A stretch of DNA of 64,000 nucleotides from Eonycteris spelaea (taxonomy: Eukaryota > Chordata > Mammalia > Chiroptera > Pteropodidae), in assembly GCA_003508835.1 (NCBI GenBank), contig PUFA01000143.1:2815501-2879500 (forward strand), given 5' to 3'. Shown here one piece after another: positions 11,346 to 24,204 of the stretch. Position numbers and translations under genes: made by a program. Positions within the stretch are counted from its first letter, which is position 1, and every line of letters starts with the position of its first letter. The notes below the pieces were generated by a model that was not told where the DNA came from, did not search any database, and saw nothing but the letters and a program-made list of their open reading frames with translations.

Positions 11346-12419
11346 TTACCCCAAAATTGATTAAGTGTGCTATATAAGTCTTATTCAAATCAACAAATAA
11401 GAAAAATCAGGCAAGTCTGCCAGAACCTATCCTTCAGATTAAAATTAATTATTTAGTAGAAATTATTTGAGAAAAGTTAGTCAAACAGATTTTTTTTCAT
11501 TTTACCCAAAAATGTATCTTAAGAGTTTGTATCAAACTTATTACTGAAATGAAATATATTGTCTTTAGAAGACATATAACTTTCAATCTACTACTTCTAT
11601 TAAGATATATAATAGAATTTGTTTAAGATTTCATTAGACTCTCCCCCTGGGTACAAAGTCCTCATCTAGAAGGGATCATAATAACAGAAAAAAAATAGAC
11701 TTTGTTGTGTTACTCAGAAGAAAATGGCTAGAATACACTATACAGGCTATATTGCTACATAGGTATCAGTCCAAAAGAGCAAATTTCCTCAATATTACCA
11801 AACAGTGTTTGATTTATAAAATTACTTTTAGTGAAAAATCAATACTAGTGTGGATCTTGTAGCATTAGCCTTATTAAATCTTAAGTCTTAAAGTTGAAAT
11901 AGCACCTATATGTGACCCCTAATGAAGTGGATTCAAGAAGTGTGGAAACATTTTATAGCATTCCTGAGAGATGGCCTTTATGCAGGAAATAGTCAGCTAT
12001 TCTATGATGCAGAACTGGTCATTACTTTTAAGATTCTTAACTTGTAACAAGAGGTATTTTTATTAAAAGAAAATATTTGGAACATGATATGAGTAAACTT
12101 ACAAAACTGAAAAATCACCAAACTGCTCTCATACACATGTATGCATTATAATATCAAAAGTTAAAACCCAAGTTTCTACTTATCCATTTGCTTTTATTTC
12201 CATGGTCAACCTTCATAGCTTTATATACTTTATGTCAAGGATTAAGAGCAAAATGCAGAATGCTTGCACTTTGATAAGAATTCAGAAGCCATTTATTTTT
12301 CCCAATATTATTCTTTCATTTTTTCTGGTTATTAAATAATCTAATTACTATTATAAAATAGAAAATTTTGGAAAGTATAGAAAAGTATTAGAAAAAGAAA
12401 AAATATGTTCCATAATCAC

Positions 12420-12925
12420 ACTGTTGATTTTTCTATTTTTCTTTTCCATGAAAAGGTTTTTTTTTTACATAATTGAGATATTACTGTACATATAACTTTT
12501 GATTTTACTGGTTACTATATCATTAGCTTCTGCCATATTATGTAAAACTCCTACAGAACAATTTTTTAGTGACTGCACAGCATTTCTTTATAAATATGTA
12601 CCATAATTTACATACACTTCCTGAGTAGTAAACACTTTAGTTCTTCCATTTGGGTGAGGGGAGGTGCTGAGGAGGTCTTCTTGTTGTTGTTTCTTGTTTA
12701 TCTTGCAGATAACACTGGGATTTACAACTTTAGGCATAAATCTTAAACCAAATTTTTGACTATTTTCTTAGAAATAGAATTATTAGGGCCTAACTGTCAA
12801 AGAATAATTACTAATGATGTCATTTTTATTGGTAGATATTTTTCCCATGCTCCAGTGGGCTTTTTGGGGTTAGTATCTTACACCAGCCCAAATGTATAAT
12901 AAATTCACATTTTGAGTAGTCTCAT
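12420..12925. other. Probable old interspersed repeat, family not assigned
   Basis: The text with ttagaaatagaattattagg and aagaataattactaatgatg resembles a common old mammalian repeat seen near LINE 3' ends, but divergence prevents a family or strand call. Confidence 0.35.
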
Positions 12926-14065
12926 TTCTTCAACCTGTCACATGTTGACTTCCATAACACTTAATAATGTCTACTTTTCCAGATCAATTAACTTTCCAGT
13001 AAAAATTTGAAGCACTCATGCTTAGAATTTCCTGATACCTTGAAGCCATAAATCATTTTTCTTTTAAGCTAGTTTCTGCTTGCTGGCTTACATTTCATAT
13101 CTGACAACATAATTCGAACATGGGCTACAACTAATTTCTTTTTACCAAAAGGCGCATAATAATATTTGAAAATTGTCAGTGGTCAAGCTTATTTGACTAA
13201 GCTTGGGTGGCTAAAGTATAACTAAGAAAGTGGAGTCAAATAGAAAAAGAAATACTGAATAATTACAAATTTATAACTTATTGGAAGATATAGACAAATA
13301 CTCAAACTATTTTAGTTTATTGAAAATTCTAATTTTAAGGAACTTTTTAGGCCTTCCATAAAGCACTTCCTTCAGTTGAAGTACCGTATAGGGAATAAAA
13401 CCAGATTTCTTTTTCTCCCCTTTAATTAGTGGCATAACTAAAATTTACAGTAGAAGTTGCAAGGTTTACATAGATTTCAATGAGATTTTTGTACCATATT
13501 CATGATATAATGGTGGTAAAATATACATATATTAAAGCATGTAAACCAAGTCCCAGGGACCATTACTTTTTATTTATATCAAAAGGAGAAAAACACAAAA
13601 GAAATATTCAAAGTGTTGTATTATGAAGACAACAACCCAGCATATTGGCAATTCAAATTCCATGCCAACTTTTCAAGGTCTCTGAGGGGAAGATTTAGAT
13701 AATTAAGACATCAAGGACAATGCCTGGCATATGAGAGAAGCACTGATAAATGTTAGTTGTTAGTACCTATAAATTTCTTTCATTACTTGCTAAGATAATC
13801 TAAATAATGTGTGTGTTTCAACAATTTTAAATTGAGCTTTTAATATGCGTTAATGCATTAAAAGCATAAAGGAAAAACATGAGATATGTCTTACTTCCTG
13901 TCACTATTCAATTAGAATGGAATGTTGTTTTTTTTTTTTTTCTCCTGGATAGATGATCTTATTCAGTTTATAATTTTTTGCAAACTGGTCTAATTGAATA
14001 ACAATGCAAATCTATTTCCATCTTCCTTGCTTGAACCTGAAATTCTGATTTGCACTACAACATTA

Positions 14066-14100
14066 TTCATCCTCAAAAAGTGGTCATTTTTGAGGATGAA
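14066..14100. repeat. Perfect hairpin, 14-bp stem, 7-base loop
   Basis: The left arm ttcatcctcaaaaa and the right arm tttttgaggatgaa pair perfectly around gtggtca. Unexplained. Confidence 0.95.
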
Positions 14101-15802
14101 CCATTGGTCACTCCTGTCTGTTTTAGAAACTTGCATGCCAACTCCATTCTCCCTATCAAACTCAAAAGTAGGCTGTGTCTTCAAGGTTTTCCTGAAATTC
14201 CTAAACTCTTGACTTGATTTATCTTCTGATATTTATCCTTTATGTTCTGAAAATGATTAACAAAAAGGTCATCTATATTCTCTACTAATGTAGATAAATC
14301 AGTTCTTCAGTTGAATTACCGAAATGAGGAGTTGAACGTAATTCTGAAGCAGTACCTCCATGTTCAGCAAATTTGCATAGATTTATTAGTGATATCTGTT
14401 ATGGGCATTGGTGGGAGTGTAAGTTTACCATTCTTCCTCTAGGAATTTATAATCTAAGGTGATTCTTTATGAGAGCTAGCAGAAACACTTCCTCATATTT
14501 GCATCTATAAATCATTTTTAACAAATTGACTGTGAGTCTCAACCCAATCTATAAAAACAAGATTTTATTCTACCTAGAAACTTAAAAGTAGTCCAAAGTA
14601 AGAAGTAATAGGTATGCTTAGGAGCACACAGTATTTAAGCCAATCAATTCTTTTAGATGTATATAGAGAAGAAATTTCTTTTGATGGGCAGTCTACTAAC
14701 CTATAAATTAAAAGAAAATATCCACCTAATTAAGTAATATTCTAAAATCCTCCAATCCAATGAACATTCTTATTATTTTAAGCCACCAATTTAATGGGTT
14801 GCTTTAAAAATTACACGAGATGATTATGTTTTCTAATATATCCCTGTGGTTATCCATCCCCAAGGAAGTCCCAAAAATGAAGGAACATTACATTTTAGAA
14901 GACTTAACATAATTAGGAATGCGAAACCAAGGATCAAAGATTAAGAGTTCAAGGTCTCACCTGCTCTTCTGGAATTGATTCCTGAGATTAGGAATAAGAC
15001 AGATTGTATATACGATTTTTTTTTTTCACATTCTGGTCAACATCTTGAACAGATAATACTCAAAACTGAACAAGAATCTGATGACCCAGCTCAGGTATAG
15101 GATAACAAAAGTGTTTTCATATCCCACATCCATTCTAATGAACCAGAAGATCACTGTCAACTAGTGGTCAGTTGAAAGCAGAGCACTTATCAACTTATCC
15201 ATAAATCCAGAAAATAAAGAACCCCACTACCAGAACAGAATTTTTATTCCTGTCAGCTCCAGGATAATCATCAGTAAAGGAGACTAAAGTGGAAAGACAG
15301 ATAGAATACAATTTCTATCCTATTAATCTTAATTTTTTTGAAGAATCCTCTTCCTTTTGTTGATAATTTAATCAGATTGAAGATGAAAAGAAATGGGTAG
15401 AATGTGGTGGAGGTAGAAGTGATATGAAATAAAAAAGATTGTCAAACAGGAATGTTTTACTGTGGCAGGGAATATGGTAGTATCATTACTACAATGGAGA
15501 TAAAGATTAAAATTTCAGAATGTATCACAAGAAAGTGATGATCTGTCACTAAAAGGTAAATAATACAGAGACTGAAATAAGGAATTAAAGATGGAAAATT
15601 GACAAATACAGAAGTAAAAAAGAAAGATGAGGCTTAGAAAAGTATGGAAGTTTAGCAACTGGAAAGTTGTTGAATGACTTTTGGTAGAGAAGTAGTAGGC
15701 ACAAAAACCAGAGTGCTGTTATTTAAAGAGTAAATGTGTGATAAGAAAATAGGGACTACTCTTTAAAGAAGTATAACCAAATAAAGTGCAGAGGAAGCTT
15801 GA

Positions 15803-15848
15803 GGTTTTGTTTTTGTTTTTGTTTTTGTTTTTTGTTTGTTTTTTTTTA
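15803..15848. repeat. GTTTTT repeat
   Basis: Five or more GTTTTT units followed by a T-run; probably grown from an A-tail of an element on the other strand. Confidence 0.85.
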
Positions 15849-16136
15849 GGTAAAAATATCTGATCACTTTTATAGTTGGGAAAAGACACAGGAGAGAGCA
15901 AAAGTGAAAATGAGACAAGCATGATGATACCATATGGAAATAGGTCTGGAAAGAAACAGGAAAAAAAAAAGGATAAAGGGCACCATAGGATCATTTTTTA
16001 AAAGGACAAGTATATATTCCTCATAGAAGAATGAAGGAGATATAGAGAAAGAAGGGAGAGAGTCAACATAGAGAGAAAGGAATTGAGTGAGTTTTGTTAA
16101 ACTGCCCCCAAATTAATTGTAATAATAGGTAAGGTA

Positions 16137-16395
16137 ATATTGCCAGATTTAGTAAATTAAAACATAGGACACTTAGTTAAATTTAAATTTCAGATAAATA
16201 AGGAATAATTTTTGTTTTTTAATATAGATATGTCCCAAACAACATTTGTAAAATACTTACACAAAAAATAAATGCATTTATTGTTTATCAGAAATTCAGA
16301 TTTTTGCATGAGGCATATTTATGCTAAAAAGTCATTTATCTAAAACACAAAATTAAATAGGTATCCTGGGTTTTATCTAGCAATCCTAAATTAAA
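16137..16395. mobile_element. Palindromic non-autonomous DNA element (MITE-like), copy 1
   Basis: About 260 bp. The left end reads attgccagatttagtaaatt and the right end ttttatctagcaatcctaaa, complementary ends. Internal arms aatttaaatttcagataaat and tttatcagaaattcagattt also pair. It matches a common class of old mammalian palindromic elements; I cannot name the family safely. Confidence 0.65.
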
Positions 16396-16599
16396 ATTAT
16401 CTTTTGTGAAAAAAGAATTATTAGGTATATCAAATAGACACGTAATTTTTCACAAATATGTATTCCCAAGAACACCTTTTAAAAGTCATGAAAGAAACCG
16501 TATTGTTTTTGTTAAACATATGCCACTATTTATTCTACATTCTCTTATTTTGATATAGGCAACTGGATTGGAAATACTATCACAGAACTGAGGTTATAT

Positions 16600-16805
16600 C
16601 CAACCACTAGCTTGCTGTGTGATCAGCGACCACATCTGTCAATGAAGGAGTCAGGTAGCAGTCAGATAGTGTTTGAATTCCCGTTCTGCCAATTCTTAGT
16701 TTTGTCATCTTTAACAAGTTTGTTTGACAGATGGGTTAAATGAAATAATTTACCTATAATACTAAGCACAAAGATACTTGCAGAGTTAGCAGTTGAGAAA
16801 TATTA
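16600..16805 (+). mobile_element. MIR SINE, diverged
   Basis: Contains tttgaattcccgttctgcca and ttacctataatactaagcac, matching the MIR core and tail. Confidence 0.5.
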
Positions 16806-18039
16806 GATATTGGTGAGGGGTCAAATGGCACTAGAAGTAGCAGTAGTCTTTGTTTTATTCTAAGCGTTTACAAATCTTATATAGTAGAGAGTTTAGTCAG
16901 AACAATTTATAATAATGACAATTAGCATTAGTTCAATTTCAGGCTTGTTAATTAGATATTCATATTTAAACTATAAAAAACATGTTTTTAAAAATTATAA
17001 ATAATAGTTCTTCTTGCATAACTTTTACATGGTTAATGGAGATTCCAGTACTAACTCTGTAAAGCAACAGTGTCACCTAGTGGTTGTCAAGTCAATAACA
17101 AACAGTTAAGATCATCTGGATACAAATTGCTAGGGCTTGTATCGCACAGAACCTCTCAAATTTATGTCAGTGATGACTATTGATAGTAATTAATATTTTC
17201 CATATATATTACATAAACTTGCCTCACTTTTTGTCATCAAAATTGTGGGCACTTTACCCACAGGAAGGTATTGGCTATCTGCTGCTTTTCTCTACCTTTA
17301 CCTGACAGTCTAACATACTTTGTTAAAAACAAATTTCTGCTGTACAGGATGTTTTAATTATAAAGTTACTCAAGTAGATTTTGAACTTTTCACAGCTTCT
17401 CCTAACTCTATTATTCTCTGAAAACCCCAGAAGGGGAAAGGTAGTGGGAAGAGCTGGAAATACGAAACTTGAGTCTTATTCAATTGCCAGCTTTTTTTTT
17501 TCTTCCACCTGTTAGAAGTTTTTCATTTTCTTTCTCATGCAGCCAAGAAAATCTATGCTTTTCTTTGTGAAAGAAATTTATTTTCCTGAAACTCAAATTG
17601 AAATATAAATATTCAATTACAAATTTTCTGTCTGTATTAATTGGGTACCACTGTCTACTCCACATATATTTTATAGCTTCTGTCCTGAGAGGACCTCTCA
17701 TGCATGTAGGCAACATTTTCAAAAATTAATGAATAATGAGTTTTTCTTAATTTCCAGAAATGTCAAGAGCAATTAAGAATTCCAAGTATCCTCTGAGGGA
17801 GTCAGAGCCTTTACTTTGACCCTATTTAATCTATTTCTTATATGACAATAATACAGAAGTCCCAAACCTGAATCCTATGGCCTAGTGGCCAGTAGATGGT
17901 TAAATTAAGTAAACTTGGCATTTAGATTGGTAATATGTCAACTCATACATGAACAAGAGTTATTAATCAATGATTATTAAAAATGTTTCCTGAGTTTGTT
18001 AGAAATATGTGTATTTTAAACATCCATTAAGAATCTGCC

Positions 18040-18305
18040 CTTTTCAATCTGGGGATTGCCAGAGGGGAGGAGGTTGGGGAGCTGAAAGAATGGGTGAAAG
18101 GTTAAAGAAGTACAAATTAATAGTTGAGAGTTGGTCACGAGTATGGGGAGCACGGCACAGGGAATGCGATTAGCATTGATGTAATTGCTAGGTGGAGAAT
18201 CAGAGGAGAGAAAAGCAATTGGGGGTCATTATATAAACTATATAAATGTCTAACCAATGTACTGAATACTTAAAACTAATAAAGTAAAATTTAAAAACAA
18301 ACAAA
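18040..18305 (+). mobile_element. L1-type 3' end fragment
   Basis: An isolated 3' UTR: ggggattgccagaggggagg at the left, ggggtcattatataaactat near 18220, and a terminus with tgaatacttaaaactaataa and an A-rich tail ending AACAAACAAAAAA. It is a different subfamily from the HAL1-like ends at 25.3 and 31.6 kb. Confidence 0.7.
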
Positions 18306-18674
18306 AAATATGTCCTTTTAAAGAACCAATCTTTTTTAGATATTTTTTAAATTCCTAGAAAATTATTTTCAATTACAAAAATATTTCTGTGTCTCCCCAA
18401 CTTTTCACAGTTCTTTTCCCCCTAAACTTTCCTTCAACTAAAATCTTTCATGAATATGTCATGGCTGACAATGTTTCACAATGTTCTTAGACTGGTGGAA
18501 ATTCTGATTTTTCTCTTTTCCTTTGATAGAAATGAGTAAAGATATGCACATGAGTAATTAGCACATGACAGAGTCCCTAAACATGAGCAAGAATATGTTT
18601 TCTGTAACATCTTTTTCCATTTCCTCTAGTTGCATCTTTCTTGATTCTTATTTTTGAAACTTTAGAATTTAAAT

Positions 18675-18730
18675 TATATATATATATATATATATGATAT
18701 ATATAACAGATGTTTAATATGTGTGTGTAT
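18675..18730. repeat. TA repeat followed by short GT repeat
   Basis: An alternating TA tract of about 35 bases and a short (GT)n. Simple repeat. Confidence 0.9.
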
Positions 18731-20227
18731 TAGTTTTAGTAAAACTTAAGAGTAAGCAACTCAACTATTCTACTTCATAATCTACTTCCTAGGAGACTTA
18801 TAAGATTTCCTAATACACAAACTGACTAATGAAGTTCGTTAGGGGCCTTTCTGAAAAATAATGGATTTAACATATTGCACAAGAATTAGAAAGAAAGGTT
18901 TGTGATATGAGCAACAGATTTGATTACAACCAATTAAGTTATAAAGCCAGTGAGCTCCAAAATATATTTCTGATCAACATTCCACACCAAGAGGTGTGTG
19001 GTCACACTTCAAAGAGCAAGAAAAAAACAGATACTTTCAGTATCTCACAATGAGCATTAAGCGGTATTCTTGGCTAGAACTGTCAAAACTTAATTTGTCA
19101 GTAATCACCAGCTTTAGAAATACATAGTGTTTCTTAGACTCACAGGATTAGAAGGAACCTCAAGAGATCACCTCATTCAATCATCTGCATCTAAACAGTT
19201 TTCCCTAGAAAAATAAACATTTAGTTTAAACTGACACTTCATAGAGGCATATTTTAAGTCCGCAAGGCATAGGCAGTGCCTGATTCTTTATACAGTGTTT
19301 AGAGTCTTATGGATGTTCTGTCAACAAACAGCAGCACTACAAATAGGCCAATTTAGGATGGAAACATCTTCATTAATTTTCCCCCTTTTTGTCACATATC
19401 CAAACATTTTGACACTGTTTTTTTCATGCCACTCCACTGTGATTTCCTTAGATGCTTCTAAAATTCAGCAATATATTTTCAATCAGAAGAACTGATTATG
19501 GGGCATGTGCTGTAGAAACTCTATCAATACTGAGCAAATGGGAACGTCTTTAGCACTGTAAGAAATGTAGTAAAGTGGAAAAATAATTTTCTAACAAGAA
19601 ATAATTCCTTTCATGAAAATAGAACTTTAGAATCAGCAGTAAAATACCTGGTGTTTGTTACATGAAAGATTCTCTTAGATTATCTAAATATCTCTAAAAA
19701 CAAAGTATCAGAATTCTTGTTCATAATACAGATAGAATAGAATTTTGATTCATAATACAGATTCTCATATAAACAAAAATGCAATAACATATTGTGAACA
19801 GATTCATTTGGTAAGAAATAATCTCTGAAAATGCTTAGATTAAAATAATTTAAATTTATAAATATTAATATTGGGAAAGTAGCACTTTTTTATTGTTCAT
19901 ATATTTTTAAAATACAGCCAGAGCAGGGGTAAGAAAAACTAGCTTTAGACCAGATCCTTTTTCTTAACGAGTAATTCCATCCTAAGAGGACTTTTCAGCT
20001 TGAAATCTTGGGTAATTTTTATTACTTTATACTTTAATAAAATTAACACCATAATAAATTAAGATTAATTACACCTAATTTTCTAAAAGGTGACACAAAG
20101 TCTAAGCACTATGACTAGAAAGCTTTTATTAGATCAAAGGAAGATCCATAGTGTTAATGCCAGATGCTTCTCTGATCTACAGTTCCTTCCTAACAGTGGG
20201 AAAGAATCAAAACAAGAAGAAAAGGCA

Positions 20228-20230
<3 letters not shown>

Positions 20231-20286
<56 letters not shown>
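20231..20286. repeat. CA microsatellite
   Basis: About 28 CA units. His/Thr-alternating open readings across it are artefacts. Confidence 0.97.
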
Positions 20287-20287
<1 letters not shown>

Positions 20288-20404
20288 TTCCCAGCATCAT
20301 ATAGTACTTGACTCTTGCTTTGAAATCAGAAACCTAACAGCTACCTACTGGCTCTATCTTTTTCCTCACTATTTTAGTATTTAAAATAATCTACTCAGAA
20401 TGGA

Positions 20405-21298
20405 TCCTGAGAAGCATGGTGGCATGTGGGGTGCCCTTAATCTCTTCCCTTGAGACCACAACAAGTTGAACAGCTACAATCCAATGGATGATTCCCAGAC
20501 CAATACACAAACACTTCTGAGAGACTTATATATCAAAGCATCTGAAGATGGGCAAATTAGGTGAGCAAGGGAGGAAAAAAGGGAGAGGAGAGAAGACAAG
20601 TGCTGCGGACACAGCCCAAAGCTCCCTACAGGACTTGGGCAGAGGGGAGGAATCAGGTTGTGGTGTGTACTTTCTGTAGCCCCTGAGCATTCCTGTCTGA
20701 GGGATCAGCAACACTATGGCAGAACCCAGTGATGAGGGCAGAAACAGAATACAGAGGTGCAACAGAAGTGTTCTAGCAACTGCCATTGCCAGACAGAAAA
20801 CAAAGTCACGAAGCCTGGATGACTCTCCACATCCTCCCAGAGCTAGTAGTAGGTCCCAGAGGAAACTGCAGCAGTAAGTGTCAGGCTTGAAAGCAAGGAA
20901 TCTGCAGTCTTAGGAACTGAGGAAACAGTTTCTGAGCAGCAAACGCACACTGCAGCTGGTCCCAGAGACAAGGGGGGAGATACAGAGGTGATTATGCTGA
21001 ATTGGCAGTCACCATTACTGGAAGGAAACCAGCCACAAGACACCACCAGCCTCTCCCAATGTTCCCTATTCCCACTGATCGAGGCTGATCCTGGCAGAAA
21101 CACCTTGGACACCTTCGTACACCTCAGGTAGCACAACACTGCATCTGGGCACTAGTGCAGCACAAGAAAATCAGGGCCTCTTCAAGGATTCAGAAACCCA
21201 TCTCTCATTACATTCACGCATAGGATTTGAGCCATGGGACTGATGCAACCTGGTCACAGAGGAGACATACATCTCCCCAGGGAACATAAGATTACACA

Positions 21299-21343
<45 letters not shown>

Positions 21344-22685
21344 CACACGCACACATACACACACAAATGTTATACATATGTATATACATGTGTATATTAT
21401 ATATATATATATATACATATGTATACATGCATATATACACATATATATATAACTTTTTGCCACACAGCAGAGATCATGGAGGTCTTGGCAGTGCAGGAGG
21501 CTTGTGCACCATCTACTAAAAACCAAATAAAAAAACAAACTCTTTTATCAGCCTGCTAACGAGGGATCACTCTTAATAATATAAATATTTTAAAAAGCAA
21601 TGTTTATTCCCATAAATGCCTAGTTAGAGTAATAATCCATCAAACACTATGAACAACGAAGGTAACAAAGGTATCTCAGAAATAAAATTTTAAAAACCAG
21701 AAATAGGAGGAAGAGGAAAAATTGGTGTAGATGATAGAGGCTTTGTTTTTTACCTGTTGTGACCAAATCAAAGTTGTGACAGAAACACAGAACAAACAGC
21801 AAGTAGAGTCATCTTGGATCTAGATGTTCAAAAGCACTACAGCTAGGAGAAAAATAAGTAATCAATCTGCAATGGTAGAAGATAGGAGAAGGCGAAGACA
21901 GGAGGCTGCTGGTCCCTAGTGACTGAGTGGGACAGAGGCTACAGCAGTGGCAGCTGGCAGCTGCAGAAGCCTCCGAAAGGGGCCATGTCTGCAAACCGAA
22001 CTTTCATGATGACGGACCTAGTCGCTATGAGTACCACACCTGGTCAGCTTCACGGGGGGCACCAGGTAATTACAGCAGGACACTGAGTTGTCACAGTGAG
22101 GGCTGGAAGCACAGCGTTATCCATTGTTCCTCTGTTGAGCCTGCCTCCCTCCCAGTGTGAGAACTCAGCACTACAAGAACTGAGATATCATCAAACTGAA
22201 TAACAGAGGTTGCTCTGCTCAGAGCGGTCCCTGAAACTCTGATTACCCAACTCGCAGCCCCACCCAAATCACATCCAGTTGTGCTTTCAGCATGTCCAGT
22301 GCTCATTGCTGAGCAGAGCTAAGGTTTGCACTGGTGGCACCTGGCCTCGGTTTCTGGTGTGGCCTCTTAAGGCAACTATAAGCACAGTATCTATGGATTG
22401 CTTGCTGAGTCTTAACAGGTGGTCCTAGGGGCGCACAAGCTGGGGCCAAACTTGGCTTGCAGCTGAATCCCTCTCAGGAATGTGCTACTGGACACCTACT
22501 ACACAAAGTCACACTAATGAAACTAAAAGACTTAAGAGCTTTGCTTAGTACATAGAAATAGACACAGAAAGACAGCCAAAATGGGAAGACAAAGAAGCCG
22601 AAATCATATGCGAGAACAGCACAGAGATCCAGGAATAATGGAGTCAAGTATCTAACAGATGCAGAGTTCAAGACACTGGTTATAA
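20405..22685 (+). mobile_element. L1-lineage 5' leader (about 2.3 kb, GC-richer) with ORF1 start
   Basis: A 5' leader of an L1-lineage element. It starts near ATGGTGGCATGTGGGGTGCC (20416) and is clearly richer in G+C than its surroundings. It ends with an ORF1-like start (ATGGGAAGACAAAGAAG at about 22579) that hits a stop after about 24 codons. Bases 20880-21540 are homologous, in inverted orientation, to 8430-9020. ORF-like readings in this region are leader shadows. ORF1 breaks off at about 22685 and is joined directly to ORF2 reverse-transcriptase sequence. Confidence 0.8.
21293..21455. repeat. Compound CA and TA/CATA microsatellite inside L1 leader
   Basis: (CA)n with interruptions at 21293-21366, then TA/CATA text to about 21455. 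It occupies the same place as the A-run at 8496-8526 in the antisense leader copy. Confidence 0.93.
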
Positions 22686-24165
22686 TTGTATTCAATATAA
22701 CATTGGAAGTCCTAACAAGTGCAATGAGGCAAGAAAATAATATAAAAGGCATCCAAATAGGAAATGAAAAAGTCAAACTGTCACTATTTGCAGATGACAT
22801 GATTCTCTGTATAGAAAATCCTAAAGACTCCACAACAACACTATTAGAAACAATAAGGAAATACAGTAAATTTTCTGGATACAAAATTAACGTTCAAAAA
22901 TCATAGTGTTCCTATACTCTCATAATGAAGTGTCAGAATAAGAAGTGGAAAAAATAATTTCTTTTGAAATTGCAACAAAATGAATAAAATACCTAGGAAT
23001 TAATCTAACTAAACATGTGAAGCACCTATATAATGAAAACTATAAGACCTTATCAAAAGAAATTTAAGAAGATACAAAGAAATGGAAAGATATTCCATGT
23101 TCTTGGATTGGAGTCATCAGCATAGTTAAAATGATTTTATTACCTAAAGCATTATACAGATTTCATGCAATCCTCATCAAAATCCCATCAGCATTTTTTA
23201 AAGAAATAAGACCAAAAAAATCATCAGATTTGTATGGAAACACAAAAGACTCTGAATCACCAAAGCCATCAAGAGAAAAAAGAAGGAGGCTGGAGACATA
23301 ACTCTGCCTGACTTCAAATTATACTACAAAGATACAGCAATCAAAATGGCATGGTTTTGGCAGAAAAAGACAACATATGGACCAGTGGAACAGAACTGAT
23401 AGTCCAGAAGTAAACCCATGTTTATATAGGCAAATAATTTTTGACAAAAAAAGCCGAAATCATACAGTGGAGAAAGGAAAGCCTTTCAATAACTGGTACT
23501 GGGAAAACTGGAAACCACCTGCAAAAGAATGAAACTCGACTGTTGTCTATCACCATACATCACAATTAACTCAAAATGGATTAAAGACCTGAATATAAGA
23601 CTGAAATCAATAAAATGCATAGAAGAAAACATAGAACTTAAACTCAAGGACATTGGACTTAAAGTGGATTTTATGACTTTGACCTCAAAGGCAAGGGAAG
23701 TAAAAGCTAAAGTAAATGAATGGGACTACATCAAACTAAAAAGCTTCTGCACAGCAAAAGAAACCATCAACAAGGTAAAGAGACAACCATCTGAATGGGA
23801 AAATATATTTGCAAGCAACTCTTGCAATAAGGGCCTAATATCTAAAATATACAAAATCTCATACAACTCAATAACAACAAAAAACAAATGATCCAATCAA
23901 AAAATGGGTAGGGAGCTGAAAAGACACTTCTTCTTAGAGGACATACAAATGGCCAACAAATATTTGAAAAGATACTCAACATCACTAGCTATTTAGGAAA
24001 TGCAAATCAAAACCACAATGAGATACCACCTCACTCCTGTTAAAATAGCTGTTATCAATAGGACAAGTAATAACAAATTTTGGAGAGGATGTGGAAAAAA
24101 AGGAACCCTCACACACTGCTGGTGAGACTTCAAATTGGTACGGCCACTATGGAAAACAGACTATA
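22685..24165 (+). mobile_element. L1 ORF2 fragment (reverse transcriptase to near C-terminus)
   Basis: From 22703 the frame reads [16 protein letters not shown], followed by [19 protein letters not shown], the L1 reverse-transcriptase catalytic block with FADD intact. Further ORF2 text follows in several broken frames, including [20 protein letters not shown] at 23529. It stops at about 24165 in text matching ORF2 just before its end, with no L1 3' UTR or A-tail. ORF1, the endonuclease and the first part of the reverse transcriptase are missing, roughly 3 kb compared with a full L1. Confidence 0.9.
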
Positions 24166-24204
24166 ATAATAACTTAAGAAGCAATGGGACACTATTCAAT
24201 GTAA

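Larger units (their letters stand above)
11350..16130. other. Mostly unassigned AT-rich intronic or intergenic DNA
   Basis: Besides the possible old repeat at 12420-12925, a MIR tail-like word near 13705-13760 and the hairpin at 14066, I see no gene or named element. Confidence 0.5.
16806..20400. other. Unassigned AT-rich DNA around one L1 3' end
   Basis: Only the L1-type end at 18040-18305, simple repeats and a diverged MIR-like word near 19120-19200 are recognised. A pyrimidine-rich reading at 17480-17722 is chance. Confidence 0.5.

Noticed and set aside
20526..22306. Many 60-98 codon readings on both strands
   Set aside because: They fall in the GC-richer L1 5' leader, where stops are scarce; no splice sites or families fit.
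22474..22884. Minus-strand 136-codon hydrophobic reading
   Set aside because: It is antisense to the L1 ORF1 start and reverse-transcriptase text; hydrophobicity comes from the complement of A-rich coding sequence.
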